Positions 1 to 8,740 of a stretch of 64,000 nucleotides of DNA are shown here, piece after piece. The translations under genes and the position numbers were made by a program. Below the pieces are notes generated by a model. It was not told the origin of the DNA. It saw only the letters and a list, made by a program, of their open reading frames with translations, and searched no databases. This DNA is from Chondromyces crocatus (GTDB taxonomy: Bacteria > Myxococcota_A > Polyangia > Polyangiales > Polyangiaceae), in NCBI RefSeq assembly GCF_001189295.1, contig NZ_CP012159.1, forward strand, positions 3,608,973-3,672,972, given 5' to 3'. The first letter of the stretch is position 1, and each line of letters begins with the position of its first letter.

Positions 1-371
1 GTCGCCATCAGCTCGTCGGTGAGCTGTCGGAGCCTGGGCTCGAACTCCGCGACGATTCGCGGGCTGAATGCGTGAACGAGCAGCGCGCGTACCTTTCCGT
101 GTCGTGGGGGATCCATCTCCAGGAGCATGGGGGGCATGGTGTCGAGGCCCTGCCGCTGCGCTGGACGGCTGGTCGTGTATGCGGAGTTCGAGAATCGCTT
201 CGAGTCGTGCAACACCCGCACCACGTCGTGGTAGCGGCTGACGCCCAGAAACTGATTCGGCTGGATCCGGCATAACGGCGAGCTGCGCCGCACCCTGGCG
301 TAGCCGGGATACGGATGACGGATGAATTCGGGGGAGGTGACATCCAGTTCGGCGAACATGCGCGGTTCCAT
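1..371 (-). CDS. Cytochrome P450, N-terminal part (cut by window edge)
   Basis: The minus-strand frame is open from position 371 to the window edge and encodes about 123 residues. It aligns without gaps to the start of the P450 at 580-1767. Shared stretches include YHDVVRVLHDSKRFSNS and DPPRHGxxRALxxxAFxPR, the latter being the C-helix WxxxR-like region that contacts the haem propionates. The two genes are clearly tandem paralogues. Two in-frame ATGs exist at 371 and 359. The I-helix, ExxR and Cys-ligand motifs lie outside the window, so whether the enzyme is intact cannot be judged. The substrate is unknown. The upstream 208 bp separates it from the stop of the neighbouring P450 and carries an inverted repeat that could be an operator. 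Confidence 0.85.
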   Translation of the reverse strand, partial: MEPRMFAELDVTSPEFIRHPYPGYARVRRSSPLCRIQPNQFLGVSRYHDVVRVLHDSKRFSNSAYTTSRPAQRQGLDTMPPMLLEMDPPRHGKVRALLVHAFSPRIVAEFEPRLRQLTDELMA

Positions 372-460
372 TCTTCACTCGTGGAGCGGGGAGGCTTCGG
401 GCATCGCTTGCTGACGGGCCATCTCTGGGGACGGTCCCGAGGAATTCAGCCGTGATGGAA

Positions 461-476
461 CGTGATTTCTATCACG
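461..476. promoter_or_regulatory. Inverted repeat CGTGAT-N4-ATCACG upstream of the first P450
   Basis: A perfect 6-bp inverted repeat with a 4-bp spacer lies about 90 bp upstream of the P450 start at 371. A further CGTGAT half-site sits 10 bp away at 451-456. The size and position suit a dimeric repressor or activator site. No regulator gene is adjacent, so the assignment is inferred from symmetry alone. Confidence 0.35.
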
Positions 477-579
477 AGTCCGTCGACCCACCCGTCACGG
501 AAAGGGCACGCCGAGGGACCTGACGCGCGCACGTCGGGTCGAACATCGGCGGGAGCCGTCATGGACTGGGGATGCCCTT

Positions 580-1767
580 TCAATCGATCCGAGCGCGCAG
601 CGGCAACGACTGCGGGGAGCGGATGAAGAAGGAGGGCGTCCAGGCAACGTCTTTTTCCGCGCGCTGGATGTTCTTCATCCGGCCCAGCATTTCTTCCAGA
701 AGCACCCTGGCCTCCAGCCGTGCGAGTGCGGCGCCGATGCAGAAGTGGATGTCGATCCCGAAGGCGATCTGTCCCTTCGTGTCGCGGTGGATGTCGAAGC
801 GATCGGGATCGGGGAAGCGGCTCTCGTCGTGGTTCGCCGAGGCCAGCAAGGGGAGGACGACGGCCCCTCGTGGGATGGTCACGCCGTCCAGGTCCACGTC
901 CGTGGTGGTCTGCCGGAAGATGCACTGCGCGGGGCTCTCGAAGCGCAGGACCTCCTCGATCAAGGCGGGGATCAGCGCCGGGTTCTCCTGCACCTCGGCG
1001 AGCTGATCCGGGTTGTCGGTCAGCGCCACCATCGCGTTCCCGATGAGGCTCGTCGTGGTCTCGTTGCCGCCGATGAGCAGCGTGTTGGCGAAGCTGAGCA
1101 CCTCCTCGGGCGTGAGCCGCGACCCGTCCACGTCGGCGAGGAGGAGCCGGGAGATCAGGTCGTCGCGCGGCTCCTTGCGCCGCTCCTCCAGCACCTGGCC
1201 GAAGTAGCCGTAGAACTCCTCGGTCGAGCGCCGCACCCGCTCCCGGTTGCCAGGCTCGACGAGCGCCAAGGTGCTGACGAAATCGTCGGACCACCGCTTG
1301 AAGTCGCCGCGGCGCTCCGGCCCGACGCCGAGCAGCTCGGCGATGACGATCATCGGCAGCGGGATGGTGATCGCCGACGTCAGCTCGAAGGTGCTCTGTC
1401 CACGGAGCCCGTCGATGAGCTCGCGCGAGAGCTCCCGGATCCTCGGCTCGAGCTGGGCGACGGTGCGCGGGGTGAACGCCTTGGTGACCAGCGCGCGCAG
1501 CTGTCCGTGCCGGGGCGGATCGACCTGCACGATCGACGGCGGCATGGTGCTGTTCTCCTGCATCTCCTTCGGGACGCTCGCGTTGTAGCCGGAGTTGGAG
1601 AACCGCTTCGAGTCGTGCAGCACGCGCACCACGTCGTGGTAGCGGCCCACGCTCAGGAGCTGGATCGGCTGGAGGCGGCACACGGGCGAAGCGCGCCGCA
1701 TCTCCGTGAACAGGGCATATGGGTTACGGGCGACCTCGGGTGAGGTGATGTTGAAATCGGCGATCAT
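580..1767 (-). CDS. Cytochrome P450 (bacterial class I type)
   Basis: A 395-residue soluble cytochrome P450, the usual length for bacterial family members. The I-helix oxygen-binding segment reads GGNETTTS. The K-helix ExxR motif is EEVLRFESP. The haem loop is FGIDIHFCIG with the thiolate ligand at Cys343. The start at 1767 is chosen because a GGGAGAG ribosome site precedes it and because the paralogue at 371 begins at the same alignment point; the frame itself runs on to 1917. Redox partners are not encoded nearby. With the tandem paralogue and the MHS-type transporter it may form a small oxidation/uptake cluster, but the substrate cannot be predicted. Confidence 0.93.
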   Translation of the reverse strand: MIADFNITSPEVARNPYALFTEMRRASPVCRLQPIQLLSVGRYHDVVRVLHDSKRFSNSGYNASVPKEMQENSTMPPSIVQVDPPRHGQLRALVTKAFTPRTVAQLEPRIRELSRELIDGLRGQSTFELTSAITIPLPMIVIAELLGVGPERRGDFKRWSDDFVSTLALVEPGNRERVRRSTEEFYGYFGQVLEERRKEPRDDLISRLLLADVDGSRLTPEEVLSFANTLLIGGNETTTSLIGNAMVALTDNPDQLAEVQENPALIPALIEEVLRFESPAQCIFRQTTTDVDLDGVTIPRGAVVLPLLASANHDESRFPDPDRFDIHRDTKGQIAFGIDIHFCIGAALARLEARVLLEEMLGRMKNIQRAEKDVAWTPSFFIRSPQSLPLRARID

Positions 1768-2009
1768 GGGCTCTCCCTCTCTTCGTCGGGCCGACGGAGC
1801 GCATGTGCACCTCGTCCAGACGGAGCAGCCAGGTGGTGAGGGCTGCTGGTCGCGTCGGACGGGCTGGAGAGTGCAATGTGCCACGCACCCGTCCCCGCGT
1901 GCGCCAGCGAGAACCACGATTTCGCGCTCGGGTCGCGCCCGAGGCGCGGCAGGTCACCGTGGGTCGTGCCCGGTGTTCCGTTCACGCACCTCGGCTCACG
2001 CACCTCGGC
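1768..2009. other. Intergenic region with short direct repeats
   Basis: This 242-bp gap separates the P450 start from the MFS stop. Around 1981-2016 the phrase CACGCACCTCGGCT occurs twice in tandem followed by a partial third copy. No convincing reading frame is present, and the promoter of the P450 pair probably lies here. Confidence 0.4.
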
Positions 2010-3332
2010 TCACTCACTTTGGTGCTGGGCGCGACGGCTCAAGGCAGGGAGGAAGAGCGCGATGAGGCTTCCGAGCGCACACATCCCGGCCACGTAATGC
2101 GCGGGCGCCATCGGCGAGGCCTTCAGCAGCAAGGTGACGAGGAGCGGCGTGAGACCCCCGAAGAGGGCATAGGCCATGTTGTAGGAGAACGAGAGCCCGG
2201 AGAACCGGACCGGCGGCGGAAAGGCGCGCACCATGACCCCGGGGATCGCGCCGGTGACACCGACGCACAGCCCCGTCACGACATAGAGCAGGGGGAGGTG
2301 CTCCGGCGTCGCGCTCGCGCCGCGGTAGAGCAGGTAGGTCGCGCCGAGCTGCGCGAGCATGCCGATGCTCAGCACCCGGCTGGCGCCGAAGCGGTCGGAG
2401 AGCAGCCCGGCGCTCACACACCCGATGGTGAGGCTCAGGGTCGCCAGGCTGTTCGCTTCGAGGGCGGCGGTGGCGGGGATGCCGTACAGCTTCTGGAGCA
2501 ACGTCGGCGTCATCAGGATGACGACCACGATGCCCGCGGTGAGCACGCAGGTGAGCAGCATGCTCACCGCCACCGAGAGGCCATGACCGCGGAGCGCCGC
2601 CTTGAGCGGCAGCTCCTTCACCAGCGCGCGGCGCTGACGCATCTCCTCGAACACCGGCGTCTCGGCGAGCCAGCGGCGCAGGAACACCGAGAAGAACCCG
2701 AGCACGCCGCCGATCAGGAACGGGATGCGCCAGCCGAACGCCAGCAACGCTTCCTGGTCGTAGGCCTTGTTGACGGCGGTGGCCATGAGCGATCCCAGCA
2801 AGATCCCGAAGGTGAGCCCAGCCGTGAGCGTCCCGCAGGCGAAGCCGATGCGCCGCTCCGGCACGTGCTCGGAGACGAACACCCACGCCCCGGGCACCTC
2901 GCCCCCCACCGCAGCTCCTTGCAGGATCCGCAGTCCGAGGAGGCACAGCGGTGCCGCGTAGCCGAGCGTTTCGTACGTGGGCAAGAGGCCGATGAGCAGC
3001 GTTGGCACCGCCATCAGGAACACGCTGAGCGTGAACATCCGCTTGCGGCCGGTGCGATCGCCGAAGTGGGCCATCACGATGCCGCCCAGAGGGCGCGCCA
3101 GGTAGCCTGCCGCGAATAGCCCGAAGGCCTGGAGCTGACGCAGCCAGTCCGGCGTGTCGGGCGGGAAGAAGAGCTGCCCGATGACCGACGTGAAGAAGAC
3201 GAAGATGATGAAGTCGTAGAACTCGAGGGCGCCGCCGAGCGCCGCGAGCGCGAGCGTTCTGGCATCCTGCCGGGAGAGCGCGCGCGGCGCGGGAGGGGGC
3301 CCGAGATCACCTGTCGAAGCGGACATCGCCAT
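2010..3332 (-). CDS. MFS transporter, metabolite:H+ symporter (MHS) type
   Basis: A 440-residue polytopic membrane protein of the major facilitator superfamily. The first helix segment LGGALEFYDFIIFVFF and the loop GDRTGRKRMF after helix 2 are characteristic of the MHS group (ProP, KgtP, citrate and shikimate permeases). These import organic acids or zwitterions with protons. The second MFS motif, GLRILQGAAVGGEVPGAW, is also present. The start at 3332 (MAMSAS) gives the normal family length; the open frame upstream to 3722 only translates a 19-bp DNA repeat and is not protein-like. The gene lies 242 bp downstream of the P450 in the same orientation, so it could supply or export a P450 substrate, but this is inference. 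Confidence 0.9.
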   Translation of the reverse strand: MAMSASTGDLGPPPAPRALSRQDARTLALAALGGALEFYDFIIFVFFTSVIGQLFFPPDTPDWLRQLQAFGLFAAGYLARPLGGIVMAHFGDRTGRKRMFTLSVFLMAVPTLLIGLLPTYETLGYAAPLCLLGLRILQGAAVGGEVPGAWVFVSEHVPERRIGFACGTLTAGLTFGILLGSLMATAVNKAYDQEALLAFGWRIPFLIGGVLGFFSVFLRRWLAETPVFEEMRQRRALVKELPLKAALRGHGLSVAVSMLLTCVLTAGIVVVILMTPTLLQKLYGIPATAALEANSLATLSLTIGCVSAGLLSDRFGASRVLSIGMLAQLGATYLLYRGASATPEHLPLLYVVTGLCVGVTGAIPGVMVRAFPPPVRFSGLSFSYNMAYALFGGLTPLLVTLLLKASPMAPAHYVAGMCALGSLIALFLPALSRRAQHQSE

Positions 3333-3439
3333 GGATGGGGCCGGCACGTTAGCGCAACGGACGCAGCGCAGAAGTGGGGTGTTCAAGGGGCGCTGTATGA
3401 CGCTTTGTGCCGTGAGGGAGCTTCGATCCGTTCGTGCGT

Positions 3440-3570
3440 CAGCGAGCAGCGGGCGTGTCCGCGAGCAGCGGGCGTGTCCGCGAGCAGCGGGCGTGTCCGC
3501 GAGCGGCAGGCATGTCCGCGAGCGGCAGGCATGTCCGCGAGCGGTGGGTGTGTCCGCGAGCAGCGGGAGC
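3440..3570. repeat. 19-bp tandem repeat, about six to seven copies
   Basis: The unit GTGTCCGCGAGCAGCGGGC recurs at exactly 19-bp steps (GTGTCC or ATGTCC at 3455, 3474, 3493, 3512, 3531 and 3550). The first three copies are nearly identical and the rest vary at a few bases. The period is not a multiple of three, which argues against a coding role. It sits directly upstream of the MFS gene. Confidence 0.85.
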
Positions 3571-3718
3571 GTCAGGGCGCGACGGGCGTATCTGCGAACG
3601 GCGGGAGTAGCCGCGCGGGAAGGAGCATCTGGGGGTGGCGAGAGTGTCTGGAGGCAGCGAGAGCGTCTGGGGGCGGCGAGAGCGTCTGCAGGACGTTCAA
3701 AACGAGATGACGCGCGCG

Positions 3719-3760
3719 TCATATAAAATCGACGTTATATAACGAGTACGTTATGTTCTC
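3719..3760. promoter_or_regulatory. AT-rich island with 12-bp palindrome
   Basis: Within roughly 40 bp of unusually AT-rich DNA there is a perfect palindrome CGTTATATAACG at 3733-3744. The half-site ACGTTAT is repeated directly at 3749. Such a structure in a 70% GC background resembles a TetR- or MarR-type operator overlapping a promoter. The nearest start codon, the MFS at 3332, is about 390 bp away on the minus strand and no clear gene follows on the plus strand, so its target is unknown. Confidence 0.4.
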
Positions 3761-4235
3761 CTTCTCGACGCACGATGGTCCGGAGGTGCGAGATCCGGAG
3801 AGGTCCGAATGCCAGTCCGTGCGTGATGAACTCACCTGACCTGCGCTTCGGGGAGCCGAGTCCCGACGATTCTCTGGACGCGAGGGCCCTGGTCGCTCCT
3901 GCTGCATCCGCCCATGCTGGACAAGCCATCACCTTCAGGGTGAACCAGGCGTCGGGAACTTTTTTTTCGTCGGGTCACCCTCGTGACGGGGTGATGGCTG
4001 CGAGCGATGGAGGTTGGTTCCCCTGCGATCCTGGCGACATCGGTCGTCACGGAGCCCCCGTCACGAGGAACGGGCTCGCTGGTGCCGGGGTGCAAGCTCG
4101 GGTCGCCTCGCACCGAGGGGGGGTCCCCGGCGCAGGAAGAAGGTGTGGAGGTCGACCGGAGGCGAAGGCGGGCCGGACGGGATCCGGGGAGGCGTTCACC
4201 TGCGTGTCGTCCGTGTCGAGCGAGGGGTTGTCGCT

Positions 4236-4352
4236 CGAAACATGGTGTCGTCGGCCGTTGATGCGACCATGTTTCGGGCGTGACCAGGCCTCGTCGGTCG
4301 TTGATGCGACCATGTTTCGGGTGGGACCAGGTGCCGTCGACCGTTGATGCGG
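4236..4352. repeat. 43-bp direct repeat with embedded inverted repeat
   Basis: The phrase CGTTGATGCGACCATGTTTC begins at 4256 and again at 4299, with a third partial copy at 4342, giving a 43-bp period. A perfect 11-bp inverted repeat joins CGAAACATGGT (4236-4246) to ACCATGTTTCG (4266-4276) across a 19-nt loop. The left arm and what follows it (GAAACATGGTGTCGTCGGC) resemble the core of the 42-bp repeat array at 40.9-41.4 kb. Confidence 0.75.
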
Positions 4353-4586
4353 CCTGTTCCGCCAGGCGTGCGGCGGTGGCGCTACCTCGACGGTCTCACG
4401 CCTGTCCGTGCAGCGTCACGCCTGGGTAAAGCATCACGGACGGATTTTTGTGGACGGGCGGTCGGTCGTGCGCGGTCGAGCGCCGGTTCCCCTTCTGGCC
4501 GCTCGTCGAGATCGTCGTCGCTCGTCGAGGTCGTGGTCACTCGTCGAGGCGATGACTGCGGGCTCACGTGCCCGGAGCTGCCGTGG

Positions 4587-5243
4587 TCAGTTTTCGAGGC
4601 AGACGCGCTGCCCGCCGCCTCCCTCAGGACAGCATCGGTAACCGCCTTGCCACTCTTCGCAATAATGGTTCAGCGGACATGTGTAGGTCCCGTCGTCGCA
4701 CGGGCTGGGGGCCGGGCAGGCGGTCCAGGGATCTACTTGATATCCATCGGCGCACCAGCATTCAGCCGAGCCGAGAAGATTGACGCACTCGGCGTTGATG
4801 CCGCACGTGAGGGTCTCCAGGGCACACTCGTCGATGTCGCTGCAAGTGGAGGGTTCGCCACTGCACGTGTATCCGGACTCGACGGCGCATTCGATGGAAC
4901 AGCCATCACCTGGCGTGACGTTGCTGTCGTCGCACGACTCCCCTGCATCGAGGATCCCGTCTCCGCAAACGGGCGCAGGTGTCTCTCCACCCGTGCCGCC
5001 GCTGCCTCCAGCAGCGCTGGTGCTTCCCCCCGCGTCTCCCGAGGTCGCTCCGCCCGTGGTGGTCACGGTCGAGCTGGAGGTTGCGCCGCCGCTGCCGTCG
5101 CTCCCCCCTGGTGGTGCAGTGGTCTCACCTTCCTCGTCACCCTCGCTGGTGGCAATCTCGAAATCGCTCAGTCCCGAGACGAGCGCGCAGCTCGCCACGT
5201 GCAGCACAGCCACCACGAGCCAGACAGTCGACGACGGCCTCAT
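4587..5243 (-). CDS. Cys-rich lipoprotein with DUF4215 and EGF-like modules
   Basis: A 218-residue predicted lipoprotein. The start at 5243 (MRPSSTVWL) gives a compact signal peptide ending at a lipobox-like HVASC. A low-complexity Ser/Thr/Gly linker follows. Next comes a DUF4215-type repeat beginning VCGDGILDAGESCDDSN, typical of myxobacterial surface proteins. After that is a calcium-binding EGF-like segment, DIDECALETLTCGINAEC, and then more paired cysteines to the C-terminus. It is presumably anchored in a membrane and exposed, with a binding or structural role. No enzymatic domain is visible. The neighbouring acyl-CoA dehydrogenase points the same way 95 bp upstream but is functionally unrelated. 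Confidence 0.82.
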   Translation of the reverse strand: MRPSSTVWLVVAVLHVASCALVSGLSDFEIATSEGDEEGETTAPPGGSDGSGGATSSSTVTTTGGATSGDAGGSTSAAGGSGGTGGETPAPVCGDGILDAGESCDDSNVTPGDGCSIECAVESGYTCSGEPSTCSDIDECALETLTCGINAECVNLLGSAECWCADGYQVDPWTACPAPSPCDDGTYTCPLNHYCEEWQGGYRCCPEGGGGQRVCLEN

Positions 5244-5337
5244 GCTGGCGGCATGGAGCGCGCGACCCAGCATGTCCTGTCAGGCGGGGCCGGGAGGTGC
5301 CGTCGGCCAACGCCTGGAGAGCGAGCGGGAAGGCGCT

Positions 5338-7134
5338 TCAGAACCAGTCGCTCTGCATGCGCGCGTACGAGTCTTCCCCGGAGCGACAGAGGGCCGCCCA
5401 GTGAGCGACCCGGCCCAGCTCGCCTTCGATCCAGTACTGCGCCGCGCAGCGCTTGCCCTGATAGAAGGCGAGGTCTTCGGGGTGGTGGTGGAGACCTGCT
5501 TCGGCGGCGGTGGCCATCCGGAGCCACAGCCAGCCGACGACCACGGTGGCCATCATCTCCAGGTAGTCGACGCTGTGCCGGAGCATGGCCTCCACGTCGC
5601 CACTCTGGCCAACGCCGAAGAGGTGCAGGGACACGTCGCGCAGCTCCGCTGCCGCTTGCTCCACGCGCGTGCACCAGGTGTCCGCGATGCCGGCACGCTT
5701 CGCGGCGGTGACGCTGCTGGCGATCTCTTCGAGGAGCGCCCGGAGCGCCGCGCCACCTTCGGCGGGGACCTTGCGGGCGAGGAGGTCGAGGCTCTGGATG
5801 CCGGTGGTGCCCTCGTGCAAGCTGTTCAGCTTCTGGTCGCGCAGCCAGGCCTCCGGGAGGTACTCGCTGGAGTAACCGTAGCCGCCGAGCACCTGCACGG
5901 CGAGCGCGTTCACCTCGAAGCCTCGCTCGGCCGGGAAGGTCTTGGCGAGGGGGGTGAGCAGATCGAGGAGCAGCCTGGCGCGTCGCCGCTCGTCGTCGGT
6001 CTCGGCGTACTCGGCGAGGTCGGCGTAGCGCGCGGTGACGGCGAGGAGGAGCAGCCCGGCCTCGACGATGGCCTTCTGCCGGAGGAGCATGCGGCGCACG
6101 TCCTCGTGGGCGATGATCGGGACCTGGGGAGAGCGCGGGTCCTTGTTCGTGAGGGGCCGTCCCTGCGGGCGATTGCGCGCGTAATCGAGGGCCTCGTGGT
6201 AAGCGACCGAGGCGGTGGCGACGGCGTTCATGCCGACCATGAGGCGCGCCTCGTTCATCATCTGGAACATGTAGTGGATGCCGCGGTTCGGCTCGCCGAC
6301 GAGGTAGCCGTGGCAGTCGTCCTGCTCGCCGTAGTTCAAGGCCAGGCTGGGCAGGCCGCGCCAGCCGATCTTGTGGATGACGCCGGCGACGTGCACGTCG
6401 TTGGGGACCAGCGCTCCTGCTTCGGGTCGCAGGCGGGGGATGGCGAAGAGGCTGACGCCCTTGATGCCCGGTGGCGCGCCGTCGATGCGGGCGAGGGTGA
6501 GGTGGACGATGTTGTCGGCGATGTCGTGGTCGCCGCCGGAGATGAAGATCTTCGAGCCGCGGATGAGGTAATGGTCGCCCGCAGGGGTGGCGCGGCTCTG
6601 GACGTCGCTCAAGCTGCTGCCGGCCTGGGGCTCGGTGAGGGCCATGGTGCCGGTCCACGCGCCGCTGTACATGGGGGCCATGAAGCGCTCCTTGAGATCG
6701 TCGCTCCCGAACGACTCGAGGAGGCGGGCCGCGCCCGCGGTGAGGCCGAGGTAGCCGTAGGCACTGAGGTTCGCGGCCATGGGATAGGCGCTGGCCAGCG
6801 TCATGATCGTGAACGGGAGCTGCTGCCCGCCCACCTCGGCGGGGCGGGTGGCGTTGAGCAGCCCGAGCTCCACGAGGCGGGGGTAGAGGTCCTTCATCAG
6901 CGGGTGGACGCGGACCTTGCCGTCGACGAGGCGAGGGGCCACTTCGTCCATCGGCTTGTACGCGGGGTAGAGCACCTCCCGGGCGAGGCGGCGGGTCGCG
7001 GCGAGGAAGAGCTGCAGCGTGTCCGGTGTGTGATCGCGGAAGGCGGGGAGCGCGAGCAGCGCGCTCACGTCGAGCACCTCGAAGAGGATGAAATCGACCG
7101 TGCGATCGTCGACGAGCGGGTTGTGCGGCGGCAT
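5338..7134 (-). CDS. Acyl-CoA dehydrogenase (long, about 600-residue family)
   Basis: A 598-residue FAD-dependent acyl-CoA dehydrogenase of the long DmdC/FadE-like group. These carry an extra N-terminal helical segment and a C-terminal acetyl-CoA-dehydrogenase-like domain. The flavin/substrate motif [14 protein letters not shown] lies near residues 164-177. The catalytic base is Glu441 in HEGTTGIQ, matching the active-site glutamate of medium-chain dehydrogenase. It introduces the alpha-beta double bond in acyl-CoA or a related CoA thioester; the exact substrate is not predictable. The start at 7134 (MPPHNP) matches the family; the frame could extend 12 codons upstream to 7170. It lies 61 bp downstream of the secreted esterase gene. 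Confidence 0.93.
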   Translation of the reverse strand: MPPHNPLVDDRTVDFILFEVLDVSALLALPAFRDHTPDTLQLFLAATRRLAREVLYPAYKPMDEVAPRLVDGKVRVHPLMKDLYPRLVELGLLNATRPAEVGGQQLPFTIMTLASAYPMAANLSAYGYLGLTAGAARLLESFGSDDLKERFMAPMYSGAWTGTMALTEPQAGSSLSDVQSRATPAGDHYLIRGSKIFISGGDHDIADNIVHLTLARIDGAPPGIKGVSLFAIPRLRPEAGALVPNDVHVAGVIHKIGWRGLPSLALNYGEQDDCHGYLVGEPNRGIHYMFQMMNEARLMVGMNAVATASVAYHEALDYARNRPQGRPLTNKDPRSPQVPIIAHEDVRRMLLRQKAIVEAGLLLLAVTARYADLAEYAETDDERRRARLLLDLLTPLAKTFPAERGFEVNALAVQVLGGYGYSSEYLPEAWLRDQKLNSLHEGTTGIQSLDLLARKVPAEGGAALRALLEEIASSVTAAKRAGIADTWCTRVEQAAAELRDVSLHLFGVGQSGDVEAMLRHSVDYLEMMATVVVGWLWLRMATAAEAGLHHHPEDLAFYQGKRCAAQYWIEGELGRVAHWAALCRSGEDSYARMQSDWF

Positions 7135-7195
7135 CGGCCCGAGGGAATTCCGGGCCGGTGGGGGCGTCAAGCGGGGGTCGGAGACGGGGCGCGGC

Positions 7196-8545
7196 TCAGG
7201 GGCACTGGCCGGCTTCGTAGTAGTTCGGGGCGGTGCGCCGGATCCAGGTGGACATCATCGTGTAGAGGCCGAGGTTCTGGTTCGAGCCGAGGGCGCACAC
7301 GTAGCTGTTCCCGAGGCCGCAGCGGACGGCGCGTCCGGTGCCGACGTGGTTGTAGTTGGAGTCGTAGAAGGCCTCGCAGGTCGCGGGGGAGCCGCCCGAG
7401 CCGCCAGCACCGCCCGAGCCGCCAGCACCGCCCGAGCCGCCAGCACCGCCCGAGCCGCCAGAGCCCGAGGTGGCGCTGGAGGAACTCGACGTGGTGGCGC
7501 TGGTGGAGCTGCTGGAGCTGCTCGAGGTGGTGGCGCCGCTGCCCGAGCCGGCGTCGAGGCCGAAGAAGAGGCCGGCGTGGTAGGAAGAGCAGAGATCGAC
7601 GTCGAGGATGAAGGCGCCAGCGCTTCCGCAACCGCCGGCGGGAGCGAAGCCAGGGTCGACGGCGGTTCCATGGCCCATGCCCTGGATCGAGATGGCTTCG
7701 ACCAGGGTCACGCCAGCGGCGTTGCGGTACTCGGTGCGGGTGGCGTTGCCCACGGTCGAGGTGGCGTCGGCGACGGCGTCGATGCCGTGCACGTTGGTCC
7801 ACTGATCGACGCTCTCCTGCAGGTTTCGCACGGCCACGGTGAAGTCGGAGGTGCCGTGCCAGATGGACACGCGGGGGCGGGGGCCGTTGTAGCCAGGGAA
7901 GCTCTGGCGGACGAGGTCACCCCAGGCGGCCGGTGTGCGATCCACGCCAGGGCTCATGCACGAGAAGGCGTCGAGCGAGGAGGTAGCGCAGCGGTGAGGC
8001 ATGCCCGCCATGATCGCGCCGCCCGCGAAGACGTCGGGGTAGTTGGCGAGCAGCGAGCTGGCCATGGCGCCGCCCGCCGAGAGGCCGGTGACGAAGACGC
8101 GGGCGGGATCGACGCCATGCTGCGCGACCATGGTGGCGACCATCTGGCGCATCGAGAGCATCTCGCCCGCGTCGCGCCGGGTGTCGTTGGCGTCGTACCA
8201 GTTGAAGCAGCGCCCCTGGTGGTTCGCGGTCTGCTGCTCGGGGTAGACGACGTGGAATTTCCACTGGTCGGCGAGCTGGTTCCAGCCCGCCTTCACGTAG
8301 TCCTGCGCGGTCTGGTTGCAGCCATGCAAGGCGAGGACGAGCGCTGCGCCCGGGGCGACGCCGGCGGGGCTGTAGACGTTCATCCTGAGGTTGCCGGGGT
8401 TCGAGCCGAAGCTGGAGACGACCGTGAGGGCATCGTCGGCCTGTCCGACGTCATCGACGTCATCACCGACGGGAAAAGCGCACGCCGCGATGAGCGAGGC
8501 GCCGACGAGACCGAGACCGATGCGGGCAGAGCGCGGTAGCGTCAC
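7196..8545 (-). CDS. Secreted PHB-depolymerase/feruloyl-esterase family hydrolase
   Basis: A 449-residue exported alpha/beta hydrolase of the type-1 extracellular PHB depolymerase (LpqC/esterase) family. The GTG start at 8545 is favoured by an AAAGGAGA ribosome site. The signal peptide ends at a lipobox-like LIAAC. The oxyanion region is LALHGCNQT, the nucleophile elbow is GLSAGGAMAS, and a catalytic histidine is likely in GMGHGTAVDP. A Ser/Thr-rich then GGSGGAGGSGG linker leads to a C-terminal domain of about 60 residues containing GSNQNLGLYTMM and PNYYEAGQCP. That module recurs at the ends of such depolymerases and may bind polymer. A DNA repeat of four CGAGCCGCCAGCACCGCC-like units encodes the Gly linker. 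The substrate may be a polyester or an aryl ester. Confidence 0.9.
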   Translation of the reverse strand: MTLPRSARIGLGLVGASLIAACAFPVGDDVDDVGQADDALTVVSSFGSNPGNLRMNVYSPAGVAPGAALVLALHGCNQTAQDYVKAGWNQLADQWKFHVVYPEQQTANHQGRCFNWYDANDTRRDAGEMLSMRQMVATMVAQHGVDPARVFVTGLSAGGAMASSLLANYPDVFAGGAIMAGMPHRCATSSLDAFSCMSPGVDRTPAAWGDLVRQSFPGYNGPRPRVSIWHGTSDFTVAVRNLQESVDQWTNVHGIDAVADATSTVGNATRTEYRNAAGVTLVEAISIQGMGHGTAVDPGFAPAGGCGSAGAFILDVDLCSSYHAGLFFGLDAGSGSGATTSSSSSSSTSATTSSSSSATSGSGGSGGAGGSGGAGGSGGAGGSGGSPATCEAFYDSNYNHVGTGRAVRCGLGNSYVCALGSNQNLGLYTMMSTWIRRTAPNYYEAGQCP

Positions 8546-8740
8546 GAGCAGTCTCCTTTCGGTTTCCAGGCTCTCCCGTATCACAGACCTCCTCCGCGCA
8601 GCCGGGGAGACGCGCGCGGGCACACCGAGCATGTCGAGCGCGACGAACGCAGGCGGATGGTGAGGGTGGAGACGACCGCTGCGAGAGGTCGAGCGCCGTC
8701 GCTTGACGGGCTGTACGGATGTCCATGAACATGCCGCGCG

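Larger units (their letters stand above)
3333..4586. other. 1.25-kb gene-free region with repeats and an AT island
   Basis: I find no frame here that looks like protein; the open frames are shadows rich in Arg, Ser and Gly. The region contains a 19-bp tandem array (3440-3570), an AT-rich island with a palindrome (3719-3760), a T-run within CTTTTTTTTCGTC near 3960, and a 43-bp direct repeat with an 11-bp inverted repeat (4236-4352). Between 4487 and 4560 the triplet-rich phrase CTCGTCGAG recurs three times. Confidence 0.6.

Noticed and set aside
3333..3722. N-terminal extension of the MFS transporter
   Set aside because: It translates a 19-bp tandem DNA repeat (RGHACRSRTCLP-like) and is out of keeping with the family length.
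4780..7611. 943-residue plus-strand open frame
   Set aside because: It is the antisense shadow of the acyl-CoA dehydrogenase and neighbours; composition is Arg/Glu/Val-rich and it lacks any domain signature.
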